This document shows positions 32,401 through 40,936 of a DNA stretch of 64,000 nucleotides, in pieces. The stretch's first letter is position 1; each line of letters opens with the position of its first letter. Made by a program: the position numbers and the translations under genes. Location of the stretch: NCBI GenBank assembly GCA_035048495.1, contig CM068549.1:15595103-15659102 (forward strand), given 5' to 3'. Below the pieces are notes generated by a model that did not search any database, was not told the DNA's origin, and worked only from the letters and a program-made list of their open reading frames with translations. Origin of the DNA: Euptelea pleiosperma. Lineage: Eukaryota; Streptophyta; Magnoliopsida; Ranunculales; Eupteleaceae.

Positions 32401-34073
32401 AGATTCTGTGGAAGCCTTGGTTTCCGATGACTATACATGGCGGAACAGAGCTTTAGTGGAGACAATCATCTCATTGTTGCCATCTGATAAAGGTGTTGGC
32501 TGTTCTTGTAGTTTCCTACTGAAGTTATTGAAAGTTGCCATCTTGGTTGGAGCTGGTGATGTACCGAGGGAAGAGCTGGTGAAGAGGATCAGTTTGCAGT
32601 TGGATGAAGCTTCTGTAAACGATCTACTGTTTCCGGCACCATCGCCTGACTCAACTGTTTATGATGTTGGACTTGTGCAAAGCATTGTGAATCGGTTTGT
32701 GATGCATGATATGCGTAGTCGAGATTTGAACTATGTTGAGAAAAAATTGAAGGGCACAGATGATTTTGTTTTAGGAAGTGGGTCATGGCTGAATGTTGGC
32801 AAGCTGATTGATGGGTATCTTGCTGAGATTGCTCGTGACCCAAATCTTCCCCTCTCCAGTTTCATTGACCTCTCGCAATCAATTCCCGAGTCAGCGCGAC
32901 CAATACATGATGGGCTGTATAAGGCCATTGACATCTTCCTGAAGGTAAGGCGCCCATGCACCACTATATTTACCTTATAAATTGCACAAGTTGAGCTCAT
33001 AAAGTAGATGAATGCTTATGTGAGGACATCGACACATTCGACAATCATGTGGCCCTCCTATGTGATAATGTGGCAACCATACAGAATGGTTGTGACCTAG
33101 TCATTTGGTGGGCTTCATCTAGTGTATTACCCAGGTCACTCAACATAATTAGATAATCTTAACCATCTGTTCTGTTTGTTTTGGTGATTTTGCCAGTGCA
33201 ATTTAGCCATGTGTACATTGAGATCTTTCTTCTTTGTTCCATTTGAATTTTTCCTTTTCCTTTATGAGGTAGTGTTTCTTCTTAGAAAAATTATTGTTTG
33301 TTAAGTTGGTGTCGAGTGTTGATACCACAGACCTGGGTTCAAAACTGTTTCACCCACTAATAACTAACTAATGAAGTGGGATTTGAATAAATCATTGCAG
33401 TGTGGATACTGCAAACCTGGGTTCGGAACCACTAATGACTAACTACTGACCTGCTTGCCTACCAAAGTTGTTTTCGATATATTTTTCATATTTACTACGT
33501 AGTTAAGGGTTGAAATGTTATTTTATTCAGGAGCACCCAAGCCTGACGAAAGTTGAGAGAAAGAAGATATGTGGGCTGATGGATGTCAAGAAGTTGACGA
33601 TGGAAGCATGCATGCATGCAGCACAGAATGAGCGGCTCCCACTCCGTGTGGTAGTCCAGGTCCTCTTCTTTGAGCAGGTCAGGGCCGCTGCCGGGGGTCT
33701 AAACGCTCCGCATAATATTTCTCTTGGTAGTTCACGTTCCACGACAAACACAGCAGAAGATTGGGAGAGTACAGTCCCTGAGGACTACAAATCACTGAAG
33801 AAACAAATGAAAAACATGAATATTGGTGATGAGATGTGTCCGAAAAATGGGGAGAAGAAAAACAAGAAAGGCAGCAAAAGCAGAGGCAGTGGTGTGTTGC
33901 TGCCATCTCGGTCAAGGAGGATCTTTGACAAGTTATGGGTTGGGGGTAAGGCGCATAGAGAGAACAAGAGTTCTGAGACATCTGGGAGTTCTCAGAGCCC
34001 AACTTCATTGATTCCTGGGGAGACAAAGTCATCTGGTTCCTCTTCAAGACACAGGAGGCATTCCATTTCTTAA
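20339..34073 (+). CDS. NPH3/NPY-type BTB-POZ protein (617 aa, four coding exons)
   Basis: Coding exons are 20339-20400, 30983-31052, 31766-32944 and 33531-34073. All introns are GT-AG, and the phases give an unbroken 617-aa frame. Residues about 29-105 form the BTB/POZ domain, the usual CUL3-adaptor fold ('[20 protein letters not shown]'; '[16 protein letters not shown]'). Residues about 212-488 form the NPH3 domain ('[19 protein letters not shown]', 'IDGYLAEIA', the Tyr-containing '[11 protein letters not shown]', '[19 protein letters not shown]'). A Ser/Lys-rich tail follows. The N-terminus [14 protein letters not shown] and the length fit the NPY (MAB4/ENP-like) clade, which acts at the plasma membrane with AGC kinases and PIN carriers in auxin-driven organ formation. 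Intron 1 is 10.6 kb and full of retroelements. I see no disabling mutation. Confidence 0.93.
20624..20720. mobile_element. Small MITE at the start of NPY intron 1
   Basis: AGGGCGTGTTTGGATCGCC begins the element. 'CCATTTTTGTGCC' and 'GGCACAAAAATGG' form inverted arms about 40 bases apart. The right terminus is worn. Confidence 0.5.
20721..22190. other. NPY intron 1, left part: no gene seen
   Basis: Unrecognised intronic DNA. A foldback near 21175-21320 has 'GGACCCACCATT' and 'AATGGTGGGTC' arms, typical of a small MITE. The 156-aa minus-strand ORF at 21393-21863 shows no known domain. Confidence 0.5.
22194..22445 (+). pseudogene. RTE-type LINE reverse transcriptase tail, remnant
   Basis: One frame gives '[18 protein letters not shown]' (from about 22286). 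After a frameshift it continues '[17 protein letters not shown]' (about 22376-22430). This matches the end of the RT region in plant RTE-clade LINEs ('MLRWM.GKTRKD...', 'DK.RE.RLRWFGHVQRRP'). A 34-bp imperfect tandem repeat ('AAGATTTTTTCAGACGAGATTC') precedes it. It is clearly broken. Confidence 0.7.
22798..23990 (-). pseudogene. Retrotransposon gag remnant, probably Ty3-type
   Basis: On the minus strand, 22798-23022 reads '[28 protein letters not shown]...EDELPDC'. This resembles the gag capsid region of plant Ty3/gypsy elements ('QxxGESLNDFICRFRNLTLDCHD...EELVDIC'). Upstream sequence to about 23990 is probably the rest of the same element but is too degraded to read. There is no protease or RT. 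Confidence 0.5.
24250..25080 (+). repeat. Probable retrotransposon LTR or leader sequence
   Basis: The sequence has LTR-like features: a TATA box in CTATAAATATCC (24543-24554) followed by a pyrimidine-rich stretch, and a second 'CACTATAAATATTC' near 25059. It leads directly into a copia gag fragment. I could not find TG...CA ends or a target duplication. Confidence 0.35.
25084..25262 (+). pseudogene. Copia-type gag fragment (UBN2)
   Basis: The frame reads '[20 protein letters not shown]' and '[15 protein letters not shown]', a hallmark of the UBN2 gag domain in plant copia-like elements. It ends in a small tandem duplication ('ATCAAGGGAACTTCACTACCAA' type unit at 25205 and 25229). It is a short relic. 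Confidence 0.7.
25263..26690. other. NPY intron 1, middle: no gene seen
   Basis: The sequence is degenerate and AT-rich. Short ORFs on both strands have no recognisable domain. Confidence 0.45.
26700..29630 (-). repeat. Large LTR-type sequence, minus orientation, inside NPY intron 1
   Basis: Read on the minus strand from 29630 (TGATATTTGC...), this aligns by eye with the solo LTR at 40937-43379. Shared parts are the start, 'GACGAAATGGTATATTTGCATGCATTAAACAC', the 'CAGGAAACCCCGAT..GGGCGATT.TCGAGACTT' block, the CT-rich tract and the 'CCGTTGGATC' rich part. The low-coordinate end is not clear, and I found no target duplication. A low-complexity cassette (28375-28610) is nested inside. The long ORFs at 27017-27762 are probably chance products of CT-rich sequence. 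Confidence 0.6.
28375..28610. repeat. Low-complexity palindromic cassette (CGAAATTTCG type)
   Basis: About 235 bases dominated by GAAATTTCG words in both orientations, ending 'GAAATTTTAAACCTTGG'. It is nested in the LTR-type sequence and has the same boundary as the other cassettes. Confidence 0.6.
29636..30615 (+). pseudogene. L1-type LINE endonuclease segment, remnant
   Basis: In shifting frames this reads '[15 protein letters not shown]', '[22 protein letters not shown]', '[29 protein letters not shown]', '[13 protein letters not shown]' and '[12 protein letters not shown]'. This is the order of the endonuclease C-terminal half in plant L1 elements, followed by the pre-RT linker up to about 30615. 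At least three frameshifts break it, and there is no RT domain. It lies just upstream of NPY exon 2. Confidence 0.8.
30983..31052 (+). CDS. NPY-like gene, coding exon 2
   Basis: The acceptor is TTGTGCAG and the donor AAG|GTACAG. The 70 bases complete the Arg codon and encode [19 protein letters not shown] and the next four residues, the start of the BTB domain. Confidence 0.92.
31053..31765 (+). other. NPY intron 2
   Basis: A 713-bp GT-AG intron. No other gene or clear element was seen. Confidence 0.85.
31766..32944 (+). CDS. NPY-like gene, coding exon 3
   Basis: The acceptor is ACATGCAG and the donor AAG|GTAAGG. It encodes residues 45-437: the rest of BTB and most of the NPH3 domain. The open frame extends a few codons into both introns by chance. 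Confidence 0.95.
32945..33530 (+). other. NPY intron 3 with a small tandem duplication
   Basis: A 586-bp intron. At about 33320-33450 a segment of about 90 bases is present twice (both copies contain 'CCTGGGTTC', a B-box-like string, and 'ACTAACTA'). This may be a SINE scrap. Confidence 0.6.
33531..34073 (+). CDS. NPY-like gene, coding exon 4
   Basis: The acceptor is TTATTCAG and the exon ends at TAA 34071-34073. It encodes the last 180 residues: the end of the NPH3 domain, then a Lys/Ser-rich, probably disordered tail containing '[17 protein letters not shown]', a motif common near the C-terminus of NPY proteins. Confidence 0.95.
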   Translation, partial: EHPSLTKVERKKICGLMDVKKLTMEACMHAAQNERLPLRVVVQVLFFEQVRAAAGGLNAPHNISLGSSRSTTNTAEDWESTVPEDYKSLKKQMKNMNIGDEMCPKNGEKKNKKGSKSRGSGVLLPSRSRRIFDKLWVGGKAHRENKSSETSGSSQSPTSLIPGETKSSGSSSRHRRHSIS

Positions 34074-34490
34074 AGAAGAATTGTGGGGTGAGTGACCTGA
34101 CCAAGTGAACAAAAAAAAAGGTTGTACTATCTCAAGTGTAAAAAAGGGGGTGGGTATTTTGTTGAGGCTGATGTACGTCTGCATCTCTTTCTGCTGTTAT
34201 TCAAATGGGTTTTGCTGCAAAAAAAATGTAATTAATTTCTTTGCTGCCTTTCCTGGGATTTATGTGCTAGTTGATATGTACCATTTATCTTCTTCATAGA
34301 AGATTCTTGGTGGCCGTGTATATCGTCCAGGTGGGACCCATCAATTTACGGTTTGCTACTGCTCTCCAATTCGAACCCTGACAAAGGAGAAAATTTCTGA
34401 TGTGTGTAATTTGAGATGTTGAGCTGTGGAACCAATCAGGGACCCTCATCTCTGCATGGGAGAGTGAGATTCTTTTATTGGGTCCTTTTT
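34074..34490 (+). other. NPY-like 3' UTR and flank
   Basis: A T-rich region after the TAA. The AATGTAATTAAT string near 34227 could act as a plant near-upstream poly(A) element, but I cannot fix the cleavage site. Confidence 0.4.
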
Positions 34491-34889
34491 TTTAGGGGAA
34501 ATTTAGATACCCGTTAGCTTCCCTTGCTTTGAAATAGTATCCCTTGCTCTCTCATGTGCTCTAACAGTTTGATGGGGTATCCAAAATTTGCCTTTTTTTA
34601 AGCGAGAATTAAAAGCCGTAGTTACAAGCACGTTGGTCGCATCTGACCGTAGAAAAAAATTTCGCCCGATTTAGTCGTGCTTTATGGCTTGGTGGATCAA
34701 TAAGTCTTCTTTGGTTACTTTCACTATTAAATATATTTTAAATCAGAATGAAAAGATGACAATGCCCTTATCCTTATCCTTGACTGACACTGATACAATT
34801 CCTCGTTTACGATGCTTGAAGAATTAATCCCTTTGAAAAACTTTTGACATCTATTTCACCATTATTACTGGTTTAACTAATTCACTGAA

Positions 34890-35560
34890 ACTAAAATGGT
34901 GTTGGTTCAATCAGTTTGAGTTCAATACTCAAACTTGAAATAAAATACCGACTTAAAAAAATGGTTCAAGAAATAGATAAGGTATTGAGAGTGAAACGGA
35001 GTTTTAAATATGTCTTATAACATAGAAACAGTCAGGGAGATGAAGCTTTGCTTGTAGATTTTAAGGTTTAGTATTCAAACTGAAAACAAAATTGTGAAAA
35101 TGGTACTGGTTCGATCAAGTTGAACAATTCATTTGACAGAATTTTGTCTGATTTACTATTGTTACAGTGGTTCCTTTTCGTTGTGCATTTTTCCATCTAC
35201 CCTTAATTATCATCTAATTTTGTTAGTAATTCAACTAAGTTGTGCTCAATACTCAAATTGAAAACGAATAAAGGTTTCATGAAAATGGTACTAGTTCAAC
35301 TGGTTTAGAAAATAAAATTTGTTCGATTTCCAACATTATTACATGGGTTCTTCTTCGTTGAGATGCATTTTCTCATCATCTTTTCATTATAGTCTAACTG
35401 TGTTAGTGCTTCAACTAAGTTGAGCTCAATACTCAAACTGTAAACAGATACATATATCATGAAAATGGTACTGGTTCAACCAGTTTTGTGAAAATGGTAC
35501 TGATTCAACCGATTTGGGGAAAATGGTTCTGGTTCAACCAGTTTCGTGAATATCATTACT
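34890..35560. repeat. Degenerate tandem repeat, unit about 180 bp
   Basis: The string 'AATACTCAAACTGAAA' recurs near 34924, 35071, 35248 and 35428, each followed by 'GAAAATGGTACTGGTTCAACC', giving three to four diverged units. The right end (35460-35555) collapses into three copies of a unit of about 28 bp, GAAAATGGTACTGGTTCAAC... . Confidence 0.75.
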
Positions 35561-35571
35561 AAAACTTGAGA

Positions 35572-35695
35572 GACGATTCTTGCTTGACGAAAATGAAGTT
35601 GATAACCATCTTCTTCAGCTTCTTCCTTGAAGATTCTTGCTTAACGAAAATTAAAGTAGTACCTATCTTCTTCAGCTTCTTCATTGTTCCATCTT
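35572..35695. repeat. Tandem duplication of about 60 bp
   Basis: Two adjacent copies, both with 'GATTCTTGCTT.ACGAAAAT' and 'ATCTTCTTCAGCTTCTTC'. It is non-coding. Confidence 0.75.
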
Positions 35696-36288
35696 CACTT
35701 TCTTCTTTCTTAACTAACCCTTGAAACCAGCGTCGCCTTCTTTATTCACCTTCAATGGCACATAGATAAGTTGCAAAGAACTGTAGAGGATAACCAGGAT
35801 ACTATAAAATAGATGACTGGAAGGAAATCTTTAAACTTGCATCACCTTCATCTTTCTTCACCTTCAATCGAGTATAAATGAGTTGCAAAGAGTTATAAAG
35901 GAAAAAAAATGGAGGGAAAGAGCTGTGAAGCAAGAAAATAGAGGAAAAAAGTTGTAGAAGAAGGAAATGAAGGAAAAAAGCTCAAGAGCAAAAAATGGAG
36001 GGAAGGAGCTGGACAAAACTGACGTACGGTAATGTATCGTCCGTCAAACCTCAAATCAAATAATACTATCAATTCAAATTGATATTAGCTGGAGGGTAGT
36101 ATGGGCATTTCAAAAGAAAGGCCTTAATGGGCAAACAATTAAACTAAAGTGTCCATAATTTTGTAGAGGGGACTAAATGGTCGGTATTTTTATAAATATG
36201 GATTTAAAAGTAATTTTTTCTTTTTTTAATCAGAAGTTTTTTCTTATTATATCTACTAGGGGGACGTCACATGCGATGCATGTGCACC
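35696..36288. other. Intergenic DNA, no gene seen
   Basis: A purine-rich stretch with worn repeats of 'GGAGGGAAAGAGCTG' (35900-36012), then AT-rich sequence. Confidence 0.45.
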
Positions 36289-36289
36289 C

Positions 36290-36584
36290 AGTGGCGGAGC
36301 CAGGATTTTCATCAAGGGTGAACATTGTACTGATTTTGTTTAAGGGTGGGTATTCTACTAGATTTAAAAGGGTATTTTTTGGATTGTTTTTAATTTTCAA
36401 AGTTTTAAGGGAAGGCATTGTACTAGGTTTGAAAGGGAATTTAAAAAAAAATTGTTTTTTACTATTTAACTTTTAAAGTTGAGGGTGGGCAAAGGTGGGG
36501 ATTGTACAAGATTTAAAGGGTATTTTTTAAAAACTGATTTTTTATTTTCTCAAAGTTGAGGGTGGACAGTCTCCACCACTGCAT
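36290..36584. mobile_element. Small element with CAGTGGCGGAGCC terminus
   Basis: The left end CAGTGGCGGAGCC and right end GTCTCCACCACTG are imperfect inverted repeats. The interior has repeated 'AAGGGTGGGTATT' type blocks. This is a non-autonomous DNA element of a kind common in plants. I could not confirm a target duplication. Confidence 0.5.
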
Positions 36585-36589
36585 GCACT

Positions 36590-37365
36590 TTACACGTGGC
36601 AGAACCTTAGAGACTACTGACCGTATGGATGTTTGGGTCATCCCAAGGTGGATCTACTTGAAAAAATCAGCTTGATTAGTGATCTCTAAGCATTCAATTG
36701 GAGTAATTTTCATGGTTGATTTTTATCCGTCGAATTTTGAGCATTACTATTTAGCACGCGGCTCGAGGTAAATTTTTTTTAACAATGACGAAACGACACC
36801 ACCTTCCACATCCATGGAGGACCATGTGATCATTACCCTTTTAATAATGGGATAAGTAAGGGTAACTTTTAATCAACGTTTTTTTTTTTTGTAAAATTTT
36901 AATTTTGACATCACATAATTGGTGCCATGTGTCACAATCTTAGAGCCACTGACCGTGTAGATGTTTGGTCCATACCTAGTTGAACCTGCATACTAAAATG
37001 CCATCTTAATTAGTAACTTCTCTCCGTTGGATTATAATCTTTTTCTTATTTTATTTGTAACCGTTGATCTTGAGCATTATGATCCAAAGGTTAGAAATCA
37101 CTAATCAGGCCGATTTTTGTTATGTAACTCCATCTAGGGATGGGCCAAACATCCATATGGTTAGTATCCACTAATAGTGTGCCACGTGACTCACACTGTG
37201 GGTCCATCATCAACTTTGATTGATGGACACCTTCGTCTAATTTTTTCAAGGGACAGAGTGCAGTTTCACGTGGGATTCAATAAATTCTTTAATAGTGATT
37301 TGAAATGTGAAAATGTTAAATGATCAAAGGACATTTATAAATTAAAAATTTTCAAAAACTGAAGA
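36590..37365. repeat. Foldback MITE copies and tail, similar to 655-1430
   Basis: Foldback-family arms in the same order as at 655-1260, followed by the same non-MITE tail ('TTTGAAATGTGAAAATGTTAAATG'). This indicates a duplicated composite segment. Confidence 0.6.
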
Positions 37366-37458
37366 AGCAATGTCTTTTGACACCGAAATGACAGGAAAGC
37401 GCATTGTCATCAAAGTTTTAGTTAGATTAAGTCTCTTGGATTTCTCCAGTTGCACTCA

Positions 37459-37790
37459 TTTTATAAAGGGTCGGGATCAGGGACCAAAGTTACAACTTAA
37501 CTCTTCTCGTGAAGAGATAAGTCATGGATTTAGGGGAATTGGACTATGGAAGCTCACTTTTTAGTAGATGACGAGCCAAGCCAACGAAAATCGAAGTTAG
37601 CCGATGAACTATCGTTTGAAAAAAATGGAGACTCTCAAATGCATTATAGAGGGGATCCACCTGTTGCAAAACAAAGCTTTTTCTCGTCTCGTCTCGTCTT
37701 CTCTTCCATCCCTGCAACTCTCTTTCTTCTATCCAGATTCAAACCCTTCTATGAAAACAATCTAATTTACCTGTAGACATATTTTAATTA
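37459..37790. repeat. Inverted duplication, left arm
   Basis: This matches the reverse complement of about 46425-46765 across its length (landmarks 'AGATGACGAGCCAA', 'AAGTTAGCCGATGAAC', 'CAAAACAAAGCTT', 'CTTCTATCCAGATTCAAACC'). The arms flank the glycosyltransferase pseudogene and the hAT element. Confidence 0.75.
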
Positions 37791-37954
37791 GCATAATACC
37801 CCTTCTTATTTACATTGGTAAAAAAAGAATTATGGATGGAAGAATAATCTATAGCCATCTAATCAAGAGGTTATTCGAGCACTGTATATATCATTACAGA
37901 GAACACAGTGACCTGAGATTAATCTGTCTATGTATGATGCTCCATTCTCTTCAA

Positions 37955-39295
37955 TTCTCATTCAGCTACTTTGCCTGTTCCACAGGCGAACCCCATAAGT
38001 CTCTTTATTTAGCTGAAGCATCTTTGCCCCTACCCATCTAAACTGGGCTAGATCCTCTGGTCGCCTGAAAAACCAACCTATCTTGTTCCTATACATTAGA
38101 TAAAAAGCCATTGGTGGAAAAGCTGTGAAGTTATAACCAGGCCTTTTCCGCACCCTCTCAACCACCCTTGAAACCAGATAGAGCCCGTTATATCCGGAAA
38201 AATTTTAGATGCCGAGGACTTTGGATGCAGTCGATGCAGAGGGGTCTCGTTGACCTACATGGCTCATTTTTTGGGGCCCACTAACCGCATGGATGTGTAC
38301 CCCACCCCTTGGTGGATATGTGTACAAAATACTAGTCATATTGATTTTATCTAGCCATAGATTTTAGCACTTTTGTAGGATTGATTCTAACCGTTGGATT
38401 CAAGCATGTTTTTTGCGTATCTTTTAGACACTTAATCCAACGGCTAAAACATATCAACCAAGCTGATTTTTAGTATGCATATACACCAAGGTGTGGGGTA
38501 CACATCCATGCGGTTAGTGGGCCCCAACAAATGAGCCATGTAGGGTCGCAAGACCCCTCTGCATCGACTGCATCTAAAGTCCTCCCATTTGTTTCCATTG
38601 AAAGTGGGGGGAATTTCTTCGATGAATTTGGAAATAAGTGGGTGATTCTTATTAAAAATCAAAACTGTGTTGCTGTCGAGTCAAGTTCCTGGATATCGTC
38701 CATGCTTTGTGCTCCGATTGGGTTCTTCAGACCATAAAGCTTCTTGAGTACTACAATGTATGTGTCCAGGTAAGTACCTCCATATTTGTATAGAACTGTT
38801 AGCCTGGGCAGATTGGATAGATTCTAAGCTAATGGAACCTCATCTAGGTCCTTGTTCCCTTTCTTCACCTCATCAAACCAAGCTTCAGCTGGGGTGTTCT
38901 TGAAGAGAAAAGACAAGTCTGGTGCGAGTGCATGTACTGTAAACCCATGTTGAGTTAGCAATTTTTTGATGCAGTTCCCGGGTTTGCAATCCACAGTCCT
39001 TGAGAGAATCATCAAGCATCCGAAAGGGTGTGATTTGAAGAGGCTCTTCAAGGAAAGTAGTTCTCTTCGAGAGAATGATCTCGTCGGCCGGCGAAATCCA
39101 TGTCATGAAGACCACCTGAACCGCGCACTTGCTGTCAAACAACTTTTGAGCTATCCCTGCAAATTGCTGTGTCAACCCAGTTGACCAAAATTTCTCAAAC
39201 TTGGCAGCTTGTTCCTGAAGCACGCAATCCTTTCTTCCTCTGTCATATTGATTGGAGGATTTAGAGGATCTGTGTATTTCATATAGGAAGAAGAT
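37955..39295 (-). pseudogene. Alpha-1,4-glycosyltransferase (Gb3-synthase-like) pseudogene
   Basis: On the minus strand, the pieces in order match the plant uncharacterised A4GALT-like family: 'PINMTEEERIA' (about 39250), 'LFKSHPFGCLMILSRTVD', 'APDLSFLFKNTPAEAWFDE', 'LPRLTVLYKYGGTYLDT' (DXD region), 'IGAQS', 'NHPLISKFIEE', then 'GYNGLYLVSRVVERVRKRPG' and 'LNKETYGVRLWNRQS'. In the family these form the Gly_transf_sug domain followed by the Gb3_synth domain, in the Golgi. It is disabled: a frameshift near 39200 and another near 39040, a stop at 38824, the DXD sugar-nucleotide motif changed to D-T-Y (about 38770), and a foldback MITE (38208-38588) between the two domains. Confidence 0.85.
38208..38588. 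mobile_element. Foldback MITE inside the glycosyltransferase pseudogene
   Basis: The arms 'GAGGACTTTGGATGCAGTCG' and 'CGACTGCATCTAAAGTCCTC' are inverted. Inside, 'GGGGCCCACTAACCGCATGG' mirrors the right half. It belongs to the second foldback subfamily. I saw no clean target duplication. Confidence 0.75.
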
Positions 39296-39296
39296 T

Positions 39297-39671
39297 TAAC
39301 AAGGTATGCCTAGAACGTTTTCAAATTTGGAAGCAAGATTTTTGTTACTCACCGATGTCATTTGGGCCCACTGACTGCATCAATGTTTATCTCACCCCTT
39401 GGTGGATATACACACCAAAAATCACCCTGATTAGTAATATCTAACCATTAGATTTTAGTACTTTTTAAGGTGTGCTTATAGCCATTGAATTCAACCATCT
39501 TTTTGAGTACTAAAACCAACGAATAAAAATCATCAAACAAACTGATTTTTGGTATGAATGTCTGCTAAGGGGTGGGCTAAACATCCATGCGGTTAGTGGA
39601 CCCAGATTACAGTTGTAAGTAACAAAAATGCGCTTCCGCATTTGAAAGATCTCAGGTATACCTTGTTACAT
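39297..39671. mobile_element. Foldback MITE, second subfamily
   Basis: The ends 'AACAAGGTATGCCTAG' and 'CTCAGGTATACCTTGTT' are inverted. The interior carries the subfamily arms 'GGGCCCACTGACTGCATC' and 'GATGC...GCGGTTAGTGGACCC'. It sits between the glycosyltransferase pseudogene and the hAT element. Confidence 0.7.
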
Positions 39672-40139
39672 CATGACGGGCCCGTGGTCCAGACCGGGTC
39701 GGGCCAACCCGACCCATCATTTCTTCGAGTCGGGCTCGGGTTTACTCTTAGAAGGTCCGGTCCGGCCCAGCCCGACGAGTTGAGCCCGGACCAACGAAAT
39801 TAAAAAAAAGCCCGTTTTTGGCCATTTTTTTACCTATTTACCCCCCTAACATGAAAAATTATCCTATAATCCCTTAACCCATGTTTTTACCAAAAGTACC
39901 CCCCATTTAAACCTCTAACTGCCATAAATGGGGGTACTTTTGGTCATTTGATTAAAAAAATCTATAAAAGAGCTCCCCCCCCCCTCATTTTTCTCTAAGC
40001 TCTCTCTCTCTCTCCTCTCTCTCTCTACACAAACACAAACACAACACTACACACTACACTCTTCAATACATACTTGAGGAATTGGGACTTGGGGGTTGAA
40101 AAAGAAGATCAAGCTCACATTCTCTAAACTCCTCTTCCG

Positions 40140-40640
40140 GCTCTAGGTTAGTTTACATATTTAGTTTATAATTTTTTAAAAATTAGTTTACATTAGTTTA
40201 AAATCTATTACATTGTTAGTTTACAATTTATTTTAACAATTAGTTTACATTAATTTAAAAAATTAGTTTAAAATTCATTACATTAACATTGTTAGTTTAA
40301 ATTTAAAAAAAATAGTTTACATTAGTTTAAATAATTAGTTTACATTAGTTTAAAATCCATTACAATGACATTGTTAGCTTACAATTAGTTTAAAATCCAT
40401 TACATTATTACATTGTTAGTTTACAATTAGTTTAAAAAATTAATTTACATGAGTTTAAAATCAATTATATTGAAATTGTTAGTTTACAGTTAATTTAAAA
40501 AATTAGTTTACATTAGGTTAAAATCCATTACATTATTATTTTAAAATCAATTACATAATTTACATTGTTAGTTTAAATTAGTTTAAAAAATTAGTTTACA
40601 TTAAAATTCAAAAAATAATAAAAATTCAAATAAAATTTTA
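40140..40640. repeat. Subterminal TTAGTTTACA-type repeat array of the hAT element
   Basis: More than fifteen copies of TTAGTTTAcA / TTAGTTTAAA variants interspersed with 'AAAATCCATTACATT'. It is AT-rich and non-coding. Confidence 0.8.
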
Positions 40641-40674
40641 ATTCATTAACATTCTAAAATATCAAAAAAAATAG

Positions 40675-40936
40675 ATGGATCCTCCCCTAGTCATCATCAC
40701 ATTGATTTAGATTAGGATGATATACCATTCAAAGAACTAAACTTCGAATCCGTAGGGTCTCTTGAGGCTTCGTACTCTAAAAATGTAAACAACGAATTGT
40801 ATCAATTGTCTGGCTCCATTTTGATGGAGTCGAAGTTATTCTACCAGATGAAAATGTTGCATTAAAAGCGAAATGTAAATATTGTAGAGATCTTTATAGT
40901 GCTGCTGGTGCTGGTAGCACTAGCCACATGAAAAGA
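40675..40936 (+). pseudogene. hAT transposase N-terminus with BED zinc finger
   Basis: In one frame, 'KCKYCRDLYSAAGAGSTSHMKRH' shows the BED-type CxxC...H pattern, with the final His read only after removing the LTR insertion (the codon continues at 43385). Upstream sequence from the ATG at about 40675 is frameshifted. Confidence 0.75.

Noticed and set aside
34890..35560. Centromeric satellite
   Set aside because: The unit of about 180 bp is satellite-sized, but there are only three to four very diverged units beside an active-looking gene.
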